Shown: in pieces, positions 38,445 through 49,682 of the stretch
How positions within the stretch are numbered: the first letter of the stretch is position 1
Layout: each line of letters begins with the position of its first letter
From: Unio delphinus
Lineage: Eukaryota; Mollusca; Bivalvia; Unionida; Unionidae
Reading direction: 5' to 3'
Length of the DNA: 64,000 bases
Assembly: GCA_029339505.1 (NCBI GenBank)
Contig: JAQISU010000179.1
Span: 17,298,001 to 17,362,000, forward strand
Program-made: the position numbers and the translations under genes
The notes under the pieces: generated by a model
Seen by the model: only the letters and a program-made list of their open reading frames with translations
Told to the model about the DNA's origin: nothing
Database searches by the model: none

Positions 38445-39417
38445 ATGGTCAATGAAGCATTAACAACCCGATTGGCTCGTGAACGACTGGATGCAATTAA
38501 GAAATTGATACCAATTCGTGACTCTGTACGGAATAAACTGCAACAACGACAGAGTTTACAAACTGATTTTGCTCTGGGGTCTGAAGAATTGTTTAAACCA
38601 GTAACCACAGCAACGAAGGGGGTAGAGCGTGCTTTACTGGGAGATGGTCCCGAGACGGGAAAATCTGTTATTGGTGAACTTGAAAAAATAGCAGCGAAAA
38701 CTGAACAAACAAAACAAATAGAATCAAAAAGAACAGTAGATGATTTACGCATGAGATTTAACGAAGAAGGGTTAGCAGCAATTGATGAGACTGATCCAAC
38801 AGAAATTCCTACGCTTGTTGTTACTTCTTATGAAAACAGAAAAAAAAATGTTGAAACCAGAACATCATAAGTTTGTTAAGAATTTCACACACTGGGCTGA
38901 TATATTCTACAAAATCAAAACTGGAAAAAGTCAAAAAAAGACAAATAGTGCATCATACATTGAATATATCAGGATGGTGGATCACGTGTATAATCAATAT
39001 GAAGAACTAAAACAACAACAGAAACCGCCAAAATTGCAAAGAAAGCGAGAGCAACCTGCAAAGAAAATATCTTTCTCTCCTAAAAAACAACAACTACCAC
39101 CTGATGATGATGATGATGATGATGATGATTATTTACAAGAAACGGATGTAGAAAAACTAGATGAAGCAACTGGTTATAGCGGAAGTGGATTGCAAGATTC
39201 CAGTGGACCCCAAAGTGGGGTATGTCCTGATAGTGTTATCAATGATATATCACGATTAGATGTTCTTGTAGGAGGGTTCCGAGCTGGAAATAATTCACCG
39301 GAAATAATTAATGAAGCAGCTGATATCTGTAGACGGTTATTTGCCGGCGGTATCATGGATATCAAAACATATCGAGATTTCATTGACGAGTTAGCAAATG
39401 GGTATCATAGCGATTAA
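38445..39417 (+). pseudogene. Homologue of the 346-aa structural-module protein, frameshifted
   Basis: The first frame (38445-38870) carries the conserved N-terminus TRLARERLDAIKKLIPIRDS. The second, from about 38840 to 39417, carries the conserved C-terminal domain (LVGGFRAGNNSPEI). They are out of register across a run of nine A near 38840-38848. The middle is Lys/Gln-rich with a GAT repeat coding nine or so Asp (39103-39129), unlike element 1. Confidence 0.75.
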
Positions 39418-39450
39418 ATAACAATTGAAAACACTATTGTTTTTATAATA

Positions 39451-39882
39451 ATGATCATACATTACAATCATGATAAACCAACCCCCGTCTATGTAGTTAA
39501 TTCACGGTTTCCAGTTTATAGAGCATACTATGGAGATGGCCTCGGCAATACCATTTTAGGATTCTTTTCAAGAATGGCCCCAAAAGTGATGCCGTTAGCT
39601 AAACAGTTATCAATGAAAGCCATTGATGTTATTCGTGATAAGGGTATTAGTACTGTTGGAGATCTTGCCGGGAAAGCGTTTTCAACTGCGAAGGATAAAA
39701 TAACATCATTAGTGAGACGAAAAAAGAAACCGTTACCGTCTACAGAAGAAATGCCTGCAAGTGTTAGTAAAATTATAAATAACGCAGTAGATGAAAAACT
39801 AGCGTCGATGGTAAATCAAGGGGACCAAAGCAATATTGCAAACATGATAGCAGGAAGTGGCTTTAAAAAACTACGACGATGA
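39451..39882 (+). CDS. Small basic virion core-type protein (element 2)
   Basis: 143 aa, about 88% identical by eye to the element 1 copy. It retains the Gly-rich amphipathic region, the RRKKKP block and the IAGSGFKKLRR terminus. Confidence 0.55.
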   Translation: MIIHYNHDKPTPVYVVNSRFPVYRAYYGDGLGNTILGFFSRMAPKVMPLAKQLSMKAIDVIRDKGISTVGDLAGKAFSTAKDKITSLVRRKKKPLPSTEEMPASVSKIINNAVDEKLASMVNQGDQSNIANMIAGSGFKKLRR

Positions 39883-39954
39883 AATTCTATGGATTTTCAC
39901 GCTAGCGTTTTTCACGATGAAAATCACGATGTAGACTCTGATAAATAGAATAAA

Positions 39955-41377
39955 ATGTTCAAAAAATCACATGATCCGGCGTTTGATATAGACGCCCCAG
40001 TTGGCAAGGATGATTCTGTACGCGATTATCAATATTACGCCTATCATGCCATAAACTCAAATAGTCGAGCAAGAATTGATCTTCAAGTCCATGATACCAG
40101 TAAATACTTTTTACCCTGTGAAGCATTTATTGAAGTAGAAGGAGAAATTGTAACAGCTGCTGATACTACTGCTGTACCAGCACCGTATCCAGCTGGTACT
40201 CAAGTCGGTTTTGTCAATAATGGTATTATGGCGCTATATGAGAGTGCTAGATATCTCATTGATGGAAAAGAAATTGAGTCCATAGATCGTGATGTTGATG
40301 TGGCCACAACAATAATCGGGTTAGCGAGATATTCTGATGATTATACAAGATCAGCAGGACCTTCTATGATGTTTGCAAAAGATGGTAAGAATACCGCTGG
40401 AGGAAATCCATTTGTTGTAAGACGACCAAAAAAACGTGATAATAGTGATTCTGATGTCGAGAATATGATTATAAACAACGATGCTAATTTCAATCTAGGA
40501 GCTGCAACACGAAACGCAATGTTGCAAGGAGAGCGTAAATCATTTTCATGCGCGATTCCACTGCATCACATATTTGGATTCTGTAGAAACGTCAGAAAAG
40601 TTATCTACGGGGCGAAGCATACAGTATCGCTTGTACGAAAGGGTGATGATAATGATGCAATTTGGAGGATTCCAGCAAATGCTGCAGCCCCCAATGATGA
40701 TGCCGGTAGAGTCGATTTAACAAAAATATCATTGTGGATGCCAGTGTTGACTCCAGCAATCACCGCAGAAGGACGATTACTATCATTTATGGACCAAGGA
40801 GGAAAGTCATTGTTGAGTTGGCTAACCGTGAGTACAGATGTGAAACAATCAAATATCAACGGTTTATTCACTTGGAACCTAGCATCAAAACAAGGCGTTT
40901 CTGCGCCACGTCATATATTTATTGCGTTACAGGATAACGCACGAGTTGGCAATCAACTCTCCAGTCATATGATATTTGATCAATTAGGTAATGAAAGACG
41001 TCTCACTGAGAATAAACGGCCAGCAGGAACCATCCGAGGATATACAACTTAATTACACAGAAAATCATATTGCACGAGTTTATCATTGTCTGTTGTCATT
41101 TATGGCACGCGATCAAATTGTGGATACTGGTTTGCAAATATCACAATATGATTTTAAAAATCGGTATCCGATCTATTACTTCTCACTGGAACATCTCGAT
41201 TTGATGAGACAATCTGTTGTTGATATACATTTTAGAGCTAATGTGACTCGTCCTGTTGGTGCTGGTGCTATTGCTGATTATAGAGCGGTTGCTGTCATTC
41301 TCAGTGATAAATCAATGCTACTCGAAGGTGTTGATGGAAGAATGAGAGTGGTAGATGCCCCAGTAGAAAATCTTTGA
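39955..41377 (+). pseudogene. Major capsid protein, frameshifted copy
   Basis: The first 344 or so residues match the element 1 capsid protein. Near 40988 there is one extra base, and the remainder matches in another frame to 41377. The break is not in a homopolymer run. The C-terminal part also differs by a four-residue insertion (RPVGAG region) and has lost the LEGVG site (now LEGVD). Confidence 0.88.
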
Positions 41378-41426
41378 ACGATTTTTCTCGATTTTTCATT
41401 GAATTAGAATCAATCAATTATATATA

Positions 41427-41966
41427 ATGTCATACAGTGTTATTAGTGTTACGTTAACTCCTGGTCAAATCAAAAAATTGCAATCAGAATCGGCTAAAAA
41501 ATGTGGAACCACAATCACGTTGAAACCTAATCAAATGACTGGTGGTGAAAATAAATTATCGCTGACAACTCGTCAGGTGAAACATTTCAATGATGCTTTC
41601 AAGGATAAAAAAGGGGTTCAGATTACTCTCTCTGCGGCTGCTATCAAAAATATGATTAAAACAGGCGGTATATTTCCATTGTTAGCTGCAATACCAGCAT
41701 TGATTGCAGCAGCAGCCCCAGCGGTGGCTAAAGCAGCAGCGTTAGGAGCCGTTGGTACTGCAGCAGGAATGGCGTTGAAAAAGGCAGCTGGACAAGGATA
41801 TAAAAAAAAGAGACGATCCGTTCAAGGATTGGGTCTAAGACTACCAGGAACCCCGTATTCGTGGTACAGCGGAAAAGGTCTAAGACTACCAGGGACCCCG
41901 TATTCATGGTACAGCGGGAGATCCGTTCACGGATCAGGCCTGAGACTACCAGGAACGATTTATTAA
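41427..41966 (+). CDS. Polinton minor core protein with C-terminal repeats (element 2)
   Basis: 179 aa, with the same two LTxxQ...ITL blocks, TGGIFPLL, Ala-rich helix and basic linker as element 1. The tail has three LRLPGT repeats separated by WYSG and by an added RRSVQGLG/RSVHGSG spacer. Confidence 0.65.
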   Translation: MSYSVISVTLTPGQIKKLQSESAKKCGTTITLKPNQMTGGENKLSLTTRQVKHFNDAFKDKKGVQITLSAAAIKNMIKTGGIFPLLAAIPALIAAAAPAVAKAAALGAVGTAAGMALKKAAGQGYKKKRRSVQGLGLRLPGTPYSWYSGKGLRLPGTPYSWYSGRSVHGSGLRLPGTIY

Positions 41967-42001
41967 TTCAGAAATCTTCGATTTCCGAACCTATGATTCC
42001 A

Positions 42002-42424
42002 ATGTCCAATTTTGATTTGATGGATGCGGCTAAAAAACTAGTGATTAAAAATTTCAGAGGTGTTTTTATGAAAGATCAATTACCACATCAACCAAACAAA
42101 ACTGAAACAGGTATTATTAATCTCGATAACAGCACCGGACCTGGAACTCACTGGGTTGCATACGCTATTGATCCACGTGGGATTGTCTATTTTGATTCAT
42201 ATGGATTAGCCCCACCAAAAGAATTTATGCGTTACATAAAACAATTTCCAATGAAGACTTGGTATTCTACGCTACCAACACAACAAATCAATGACCCACC
42301 AATATGCGGCAGTGAAGTATTAAATGTCCTTGACGCTATTTCAGCATCTAGAAAACCACCTCATATTGTCGTAAATGACTACACCAGCAATCGCTTTTTA
42401 GAGAGAGAAAGAGTTTTACAATAA
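42002..42424 (+). CDS. Adenain-like cysteine protease (element 2)
   Basis: 140 aa from the ATG at 42002; an in-frame ATG at 41993 is also possible. The triad residues are conserved: GTHWVAYA, VYFDSYG and PPICGSEVLN. The last 15 or so residues differ from element 1 through local indels, but the catalytic region is intact. Confidence 0.87.
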   Translation: MSNFDLMDAAKKLVIKNFRGVFMKDQLPHQPNKTETGIINLDNSTGPGTHWVAYAIDPRGIVYFDSYGLAPPKEFMRYIKQFPMKTWYSTLPTQQINDPPICGSEVLNVLDAISASRKPPHIVVNDYTSNRFLERERVLQ

Positions 42425-42425
42425 C

Positions 42426-43372
42426 ATGATTGATATTTGGGGGAGATCTTTGAAACCCAAACCCAATGGCACTGCAACCCCTGATTCTATCAAGGATATA
42501 ACAAAAAAAATTAAAGATGAAATAGCTGAGACGTTGAATTTAGAAAGTGTTGAACCCAATGAAATAGTTGTATTTCAAGATCGCCAGGGTAAATTGAAAT
42601 CTAGTAATATTTCTCTGGATGATATTTTAGTTAAACAACAAAACGCAATCGAGAACACCGCTGCGCTATTTTCCGATCAGGGTAAATTGAAAACCAGTAA
42701 TATTTCTCTGGATGATATTTTAGTTAAACAACAAAACGCAATCGAGAACACCGTTGCGTTATTTTCCGATCAGGGTAAACTCAAACCGGGTGTACTCGTT
42801 TCGACGATTACAGATCGATAAAAATTCTCAACGATGAGTTAAACAATTCTGTGGTTGTACTAACAACACTTGAATCTAGAATTGAAGAACACATAAAACA
42901 GTTTACCGCATTTCGTAGAAATATCATTGATAAATTTATTGGAACTACATTCGATAAAATTGAACTAAAACTCCCTGATATTAAAAAATCCATCGATGAG
43001 ACGAAAAACTTCATCGAAGCCGTCAAAGGTGATTTTTCGAGGATGATAACAGTTATTGAAAAAACAAAAATTCCTCATGAGAAAACTAACAACATAGTAT
43101 ATACAATCCAACACGGATCATTTGAGTGGTCACCTACAAACAACAAATTAGATATCACTGCAACCGTTAAGGGTATTTATCGATTAACACTAGTAACACC
43201 ATTGTCTCAATTTAATATTTCATCGTCCAGTTCATCTGGGGTCAATAATACGATTTCAACGATCATCGACAAGGGTACAACTGAAAAGTTCACTATAACA
43301 ACTACTGATAAAAATTTGATTAGGGTTTCAGCAACCTGGTATGCGGAATTCGTAGCGGATTTAAGTAAATAA
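42426..43372 (+). pseudogene. Fibre-like protein, frameshifted copy
   Basis: Codons to 42821 cover the repeats built on SDQGKLKTSNISLDDILVKQ. One base is missing near 42818 relative to element 1, giving a stop. The rest (coiled coil and Ser-rich beta domain) is open from about 42833 to 43372 in another frame. Confidence 0.8.
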
Positions 43373-43420
43373 ATTGAAAGGATTTCACAATTGAAAACGC
43401 TAGCGTTGTTAAAATAAAAA

Positions 43421-44068
43421 ATGATTTCATCATCGCAATATCGCTATGATCAGGTCAGAGAATATCAAACTAGACTCAAAACCCTGTCTGAGGAGTATGC
43501 AATGAAAATTAAAAAATATCGCAGGAGAATTACCGCAATTGATGTTACTGTGTATTCAGTGAGTGGTGTAATCACCGGAGCCGGTATTATACTGTCTTCA
43601 GTGACAATGATGGCCCCGATAGCTGTTCCAATTTGCATTTCTGCGGCAACAACAATCGCTGGAATTATTTCAATAATCACAAAAAAAATATCCTCATGCA
43701 GCCAACGGAAACTACAAGACTACATAATTCAATTTCATGTTGTGTCCACTGCATACTCGCAATTATCCTCATTGATATCGTCATCGCTCGATGATACAAT
43801 TATATCAGAGAGTGAGTTTTCAGCGATGGTAGATATATATGATTCTGCGATGTCAAAATTAGAAGTACGAAAACATGAGGATAATAACAATGACAACACC
43901 GATGGAATTACTTCAACAAATAGTGGAGAACACAAACCCAGTACAAACAAGCATGATCTCAATAACCTCAACGAATCCAGAATTCAGTGTGAATTTCCCC
44001 TCTCCGGTCCCAGTGAAGGAGATAGCGCTAGCAAAATTACGAGTATACCACAGTTGGCCAAATATTAG
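43421..44068 (+). CDS. Small membrane protein (element 2)
   Basis: 215 aa with the same basic N-terminus and hydrophobic hairpin as element 1 (about residues 42-90). Its C-terminal 65 residues are read from the start of the penton-like gene, overlapping it by 194 bp in another frame. Whether this tail is made or is merely lack of a stop is unclear. Confidence 0.65.
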   Translation: MISSSQYRYDQVREYQTRLKTLSEEYAMKIKKYRRRITAIDVTVYSVSGVITGAGIILSSVTMMAPIAVPICISAATTIAGIISIITKKISSCSQRKLQDYIIQFHVVSTAYSQLSSLISSSLDDTIISESEFSAMVDIYDSAMSKLEVRKHEDNNNDNTDGITSTNSGEHKPSTNKHDLNNLNESRIQCEFPLSGPSEGDSASKITSIPQLAKY

Positions 44069-45239
44069 GTCAAAATCATTTGGTGGTCAACAACCCAATA
44101 ATTCACTGGTATTTGCAAATAAGAATAAACCCGACGGTACCCCAGACTGGAATGTTGTTTCCATACCAACCGGATCATATCAAATTGAACAAATCAATGA
44201 TGAATTCGCGCGTAGAATAAAATCGATTACTGGAGTAGAGTCAAAAATAGCTATAACAGTTCATGTGCCGACACTATCATCTGCCATTGAAATAAGCACA
44301 GAAGGATACGTCGTAGATATCTATCAGAGTTCTATTAGAACCGTACTAGGATGGCCTGAATTACCACCCGGGGGAAAAACCGTTAAATTACCAGAACCAC
44401 AAAAAACCGATTATATCACAGACAGGATAAAATCTGATAATCCAATAAAGAGTTATAAAGATTATAATAAGTGGGAACTTTTCAATGGAATAGTAGAAAA
44501 TAACGTTGTCAAATTCGTACCCCGACAGAACAAAATTACTGAAAATTTCACAGCGATGGAATATGATTTTTTACTGTTGTTAATATCCATTAAATCCGGC
44601 ACTCTCACCCGAGATGAATTTATCAGCGTTGTAGAAATATGTAACAAAATCATCAATGACATGGAAACATTTCATTCACAAATTATTCAAGAGATATTAG
44701 GTGACGATAATCCTAAAACGAGAACAGAGTTTGCGATGAAAGGTAATATACGCGTAGAAGATATTCGTGAGTTTAAACTACCAGGATATAATATCTCAGA
44801 ATTACAAAAATCTCTCAGTGATGCCATCGATGAAGGTTTCAAAAAAATCCATGATACGTGGAAAAAAACATCATCACAACCACAAACAACTATCCTCAAA
44901 CATAATAATGACCCAGATGGTGGCGGTAGGCATATTGCTCCGTTCAATGTGAATATTTCAACGGTGATTGCGCTCAATTTAGTATGTGATGTGATCGAAG
45001 GAAGCTATCAAATAAATTTAGAACGATCAAATCAAGCTCAGCAGGGATATATTTTGTATTCATTTGCACCAACAGCTCCTCCAGGGTTTTTAATAATTGA
45101 GTCCCCGGTGAATCCAGTCTATATGCGATGTCATAATAATTCATTAACCAGAATTAATTTCAAACTCACTGACCAGTCTAATAATCTGATTGATTTACAA
45201 GAGGAGGTTTTACAAATTAGTCTGTTTGTGAAATCCTAA
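43875..45239 (+). CDS. Penton-like minor capsid protein (element 2)
   Basis: 454 aa. The N-terminal 165 and C-terminal 100 residues are nearly identical to element 1 (IPTGSYQIEQIN, VLGWPELPPGG, APTAPPGFLII). The central 150 residues have diverged. The stop is 20 bp before the terminal repeat begins. Confidence 0.6.
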   Translation: MRIITMTTPMELLQQIVENTNPVQTSMISITSTNPEFSVNFPSPVPVKEIALAKLRVYHSWPNIRSKSFGGQQPNNSLVFANKNKPDGTPDWNVVSIPTGSYQIEQINDEFARRIKSITGVESKIAITVHVPTLSSAIEISTEGYVVDIYQSSIRTVLGWPELPPGGKTVKLPEPQKTDYITDRIKSDNPIKSYKDYNKWELFNGIVENNVVKFVPRQNKITENFTAMEYDFLLLLISIKSGTLTRDEFISVVEICNKIINDMETFHSQIIQEILGDDNPKTRTEFAMKGNIRVEDIREFKLPGYNISELQKSLSDAIDEGFKKIHDTWKKTSSQPQTTILKHNNDPDGGGRHIAPFNVNISTVIALNLVCDVIEGSYQINLERSNQAQQGYILYSFAPTAPPGFLIIESPVNPVYMRCHNNSLTRINFKLTDQSNNLIDLQEEVLQISLFVKS

Positions 45240-45258
45240 GGGGATTTTCGTCGTAGTG

Positions 45259-45561
45259 ATTTACATGACCCTCGAACACGATATCGTATCGGACTGGATC
45301 AAATATTCGGTTGAAATCATTTATGATTTTTGTTAACCAGAACTGAAAGTTCTAGTGAGTGACAACGACGTTGTAGTCCCTTTTCCCAAAAATCGATGGA
45401 GGATTTCATTAATTTCATCGATTTTTTCATATTTTTTTTTTGGACCTAATCCATGATTCACACACACATTGGGGCCTGATGTCATTGGTTTCATTGTTTT
45501 TAAGCGTGATTTTAGTGAAAACTTGTCTAAAAATGTTGTCTGATTCGCCCCTTCTGCTGCT
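45259..45561 (-). repeat. Element 2 right terminal inverted repeat
   Basis: Inverted copy of 30781-31083, including at 45259-45325 the reversed 3' end of the ATPase gene. The right target duplication AGATT is at 45562-45566. Confidence 0.92.
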
Positions 45562-45595
45562 AGATTCAATTCCCTTTTTTTTTATCAACTTTCAG

Positions 45596-45667
45596 GATGA
45601 TCACCGCTATGATGACGTCAACTATGACATCATGATACATGAAGTATTTGATGAAATCCTAATTGTT
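45596..45667 (+). CDS. Predicted internal exon, 72 bp
   Basis: A pyrimidine tract and TTTCAG precede 24 open codons that are followed by GTAAGT. The peptide contains DDVNYDIM, matching the DGDINYESY and DDLSYEAY cores of downstream exons and suggesting the same gene. Element 2 ends 34 bp upstream. Confidence 0.5.
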
Positions 45668-47576
45668 GTAAGTAATCCAATTCTTCATCCTTTATTTTAC
45701 CTCAAGTATAATATCATATGTTTCGGTGTAAAATTTTCTCTGCTTTGGGTAATATTTGTAAGTACGGTCTTTCATGGTTTCATTTGTTAAAAAATACTGG
45801 CTCCGATGTAGGCACGTATACCTGTTTATAAAAAAGGTCGCTGTCGAAAACCTGGAAAAAGACAATATAAATAGTTGGGAGGTAAACCGCTTCAAATAAT
45901 GCATCAGCAACGTCTTTAGACTTTACAAGGCGCTATTTTCCCTATAATTCAAAGTGGCAACTTGTTATTATGAGACAAAGTCTTGTATCTTTGTTTGATC
46001 TCCACGTCTGACAAAGACTATTACGTTATTGCTTTTTAACAATTATAAGATACTGTATTTTTATTAACATTCATGATTCTCATTGCTTGATGTTGCGAGA
46101 AGGAGGCAAAACAAAAATAATCTGAAGGGGACAAAATCATACAGAGTGACAACAATACATTAGATTACCCCCATGACCCCTTCTGTCATAGGACCCTCTA
46201 TAATATACAATATAAAAGAGAAGGTACATAACTTCCAAATACTTGGTTCCACCTATGACCCTCGATTCCCTTCTGTTAATTCCGTATTTAAGGCACACGA
46301 CCATACTCTATAGCATATTTTACTCCTGCAATATTGTTTTCTATTCATCAAGCCATCATTGACTTTTCTACGTTGTACCAAACTGAAGTTACAGGCTTCG
46401 AAACGTATTTTCGCGAATTTTGAATCTAGGAACAAGTGCGTGCTCATGTGACAACCGGTGAAAAGAGCTACATGTACCACGTTTACGACTCTACCATACA
46501 TCTCTTCTTTAATTACAGTGCAGTGACAGATGCAAAAGTAAGTTTTTGCTTACCACTGACTCGATTAAACTTTAGGAATCCTGTTCCATGGAAGAATTAG
46601 ACATTTTCTTGACTACACATACTTTCCATACAAGAGACTCTCATTTTCAAAACATGTACACTATTTGGCGCACTCTTCAGCGGCGAAATATGATTGGCTC
46701 AAACGGTCATACTTTAATGAAAACTCATTAATTTAACACATTCAAATGATTTCTAACATGATGCGATCATGTTATTAGCTAGGTTGTCTTGGTACAAATA
46801 GTCTACATTTTGAAACGGTTCTCTGATTCATAGATGTTATTTTAGCGATAAAAATAATGCGATATCGTTACCGAAATAGACTGGCGATATTAATTATTAT
46901 AGGACGGCAAGATTATCATATCAAGTTAACTCTTTGGTGCAATGATGATTAATATGTAAGCGGCAATGTCATTGGCTAGTAGGCTAGACTAATAACCACA
47001 CAAAACAAAGTTGAAGCAGAGTGAATAAACCTTTCTGACATGCTGAATACATTTTATTGTTGTTATTGTTACAAAGATGAAAGATGCCTTTATTTTGGAA
47101 TTAAACATTATTCAAGATCGATGTCCTTAAAAATAAACAAATTCAATGGTCAGAAGCATAAAGGTAAACAAACACGTGAAAAATTATTATAAACAAAAGT
47201 TATGCCACAATGCAGCAAACATTTTACCTTAACATGATAAAAAGATGCAAGAATTTTAAAAAACTTATGAACATCAATTAAACGTTATTTATGTGATTTA
47301 TTGTTATTAGCATAGTAAAACACATACGTACAAGTATTATAATGATATGCATCAATCAAGTAAATCATAGACAATTAAAGCAACAAAACAAATGTCATCC
47401 CAGTTTTGTATTTACCTTAAATCAATCTACAAAGAGATACAAGCCAACAGTTTACAGACACGCACAATTTTTTATCGTGTTTTATTTTGCCAATATACCC
47501 AATATAACTGATCATTTGTATTTTTCCAAACCAATGTTGAATTTATGGTATTTCAAAATTGTACTTTGTGTATGAT
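45668..47576. other. Putative intron, no gene seen
   Basis: No supportable coding sequence. A 19-base segment at 46519-46537 is flanked by CAG and GTAAGT, but its length is not a multiple of three, so I do not call it an exon. Confidence 0.5.
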
Positions 47577-48215
47577 ACGAGTCCCTGATCCATCTGTTTA
47601 AATTGGAATGTGTATGATTCGCGTCCCGGTTCCATCTGTCTAAATTGGACTGTGTATGATTCGCGTCCCGGTTCCATCTGTCTAAATTGGACTGTGTATA
47701 TATGATTCGCGTCCTGGTTCCATCTGTCTAAATTGGACTGTGTATATATGATTCGCGTCCCGATTTCATCTGTCTAAATTGGACTGTGTATATATGATTC
47801 GCGTCCTCCTGGTTCCTTCTGTCTAAATTGGACTGTGTATATATGATTCGGGTCCCGGTTCCATCTGTCTAAATTGGACTGTGTATATATGATTCGGGTC
47901 CTGGTTCCATCTGTCTAAATTGGACTGTAAATATATGATTCGCGTCCCGGTTCCATCTGTCTAAATTGGACTGTGTATATATGATTCGCGTCCTGGTTCC
48001 ATCTCTCTAAATTGGAATGTGTATATATAATCATATATACACATTCCAATTTAGAGAGATGGAACCATGTGACTGCTGAATCATATGATACGGACCAGGT
48101 TCCATCTGTAGACAGATGGAACCTGACGCGAATCATAGATTTAGCAGGTCCAATTAGACAGATGGAACCAGGACCCGAATCATATATACACAGTCCTAAA
48201 TTAGACTGTATGTAA
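47577..48215. repeat. 46-bp minisatellite ending in an inverted copy
   Basis: About ten tandem units of 42-46 bp (GATTCGCGTCCCGGTTCCAT, CTGTCTAAATTGGACTGTGT, ATAT) run to about 48028. The array then turns round: 48030-48200 contains the same motifs in reverse orientation, giving a local palindrome at about 48005-48065. Confidence 0.9.
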
Positions 48216-48984
48216 TCGCGACCCGGAATCATAAGTGATACACATGGGCCATTATGTCCGAGGTGTGCGTAGTTATTTATGTCGAATTATGTACACTGGA
48301 TTTACAACCCGCTCTTACATTTGCAAACATGGTCTTAGGATTAGTATCCTCGCCTTTCTTTTGTGTATAATCTTTCCTCATTTTGTCTGATATTGTGTTC
48401 TCAATAATTTCTTACTGTACAGCCAGATTTTGCCTATCAGTCTTAGAAATTCAGGTCGTTGCGACCCAGTTTAAAACATCGCTATTATGGCTGATGCTGT
48501 CTATCTCGATGTTTTCATCACTGAAAGTAATCTGTAAATCTCTTCTTAAACATTGCATGATGACTTTTGCTAACACTGTAATATATTCTACATTCTAGCC
48601 GATACGTGTATTCTATCTACTCCGCACAAAACAGCTTCACTAATTAGCAGGTCAAGTAATTATTGTATGTATTTACTGCGCGAGTGCGAGACACACGCTT
48701 TCCAAGAGGTGGGGTCGTAATAAATTTCGCACTAATCCATCACTTTATAAACTCCAACTAATAATTTTCCTTCTCACAGTAATGTACATTAAATAGTAAA
48801 TTGTGAGAATGGAGTTACAGGTCGAGATTATAAATACAAAAATGTTATCGTTTTTAAAAGAATTCTTTCTTTGTCAGAACAATCATGTTACCGGAAGTAT
48901 ATAATCTCGAATATTAGCATTTCAGTTAGCGGAAAGACTTTTTTTTGAAAGATTTATTCTTCTCATGAAAACTATAAAACAAAT

Positions 48985-49027
<43 letters not shown>

Positions 49028-49104
49028 ATTCAATAAATTAATATTGTTAGCGTGCTAGCCCTTAAGTTTCATTCAATAATAATATTTTTTTCCCCAAATT
49101 TCAG

Positions 49105-49682
49105 GAATGCCCAGTAAGAAACCTTGAAACGTCTTTTGTAAGTAACCATTGTTTGTGTGACTTTAGTCAACATAAGGAAAGAATGGGTATTGTACATTCT
49201 ACTTTTACTATCATCAGAAAAGGAGTTGTTGGGTAAAATGAAATCACATACGGCTTATAAGACATTTAAAAAGTTCCTCTTTCTTCTCCATTTTCACATA
49301 TAACTTCATCTTAGGACCAAGACTATTAAAATAATTGTTGAACTTTATTTCGTATTAATGTATGGACGTTAGTTAATTAAATGTAGACCTCTCAGGTGAA
49401 AACAAAGTTCATATGCTGTAGGATCACATTGTAGAATCACAGCCATTACTTTCTGGAAAATTTTATTACAGCAATTTTATATGTAAAGTTAAATTTAAAT
49501 TTCAAAGCTTAAAGCTGTGTTAGATTTTAATTGAAGATTGAAATTAACTTATTTTGTCCTATCTTATGGAATAATTTATTCACATTGTCTCTAAAGTCAC
49601 TGAAAATGCTATCCTTTCATTGTAGAACGTCCTTCCCCTGAACGAGAGTTCTGGTGATGGCGATATCAATTATGAAAGCTAT
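49105..49682 (+). CDS. Duplicated exon pair, copy 1
   Basis: Two small in-phase exons: 49105-49137 (33 bp, ECPVRNLETSF) and 49626-49682 (57 bp, ending GDINYESY). Each is bounded by AG upstream and GTAAGT downstream. Both lengths are multiples of three, so extra copies do not disturb the reading frame. Confidence 0.55.

Larger units (their letters stand above)
30781..45561. mobile_element. Maverick/Polinton (adintovirus-like) element 2, inverted relative to element 1
   Basis: A 14,781-bp element with ends AGCAGCAGAAGGGG and CCCCTTCTGCTGCT, flanked by the 5-bp direct repeat AGATT (30776-30780, 45562-45566). Gene order is the mirror image of element 1 and most proteins are 75-90% identical by eye, so the two are members of one family rather than a recent duplication. 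Broken genes: capsid, fibre-like, 346-aa homologue, NUMOD/HNH and zinc-binding protein, plus the integrase C-terminus. Open genes: ATPase, HNH, protease, the two small core proteins, the membrane and penton-like proteins, and the polymerase-helicase frame, which has only lost its start. Confidence 0.95.

Noticed and set aside
46519..46537. A 19-base microexon
   Set aside because: Splice-like borders are present, but the length would break the phase kept by all neighbouring exons.
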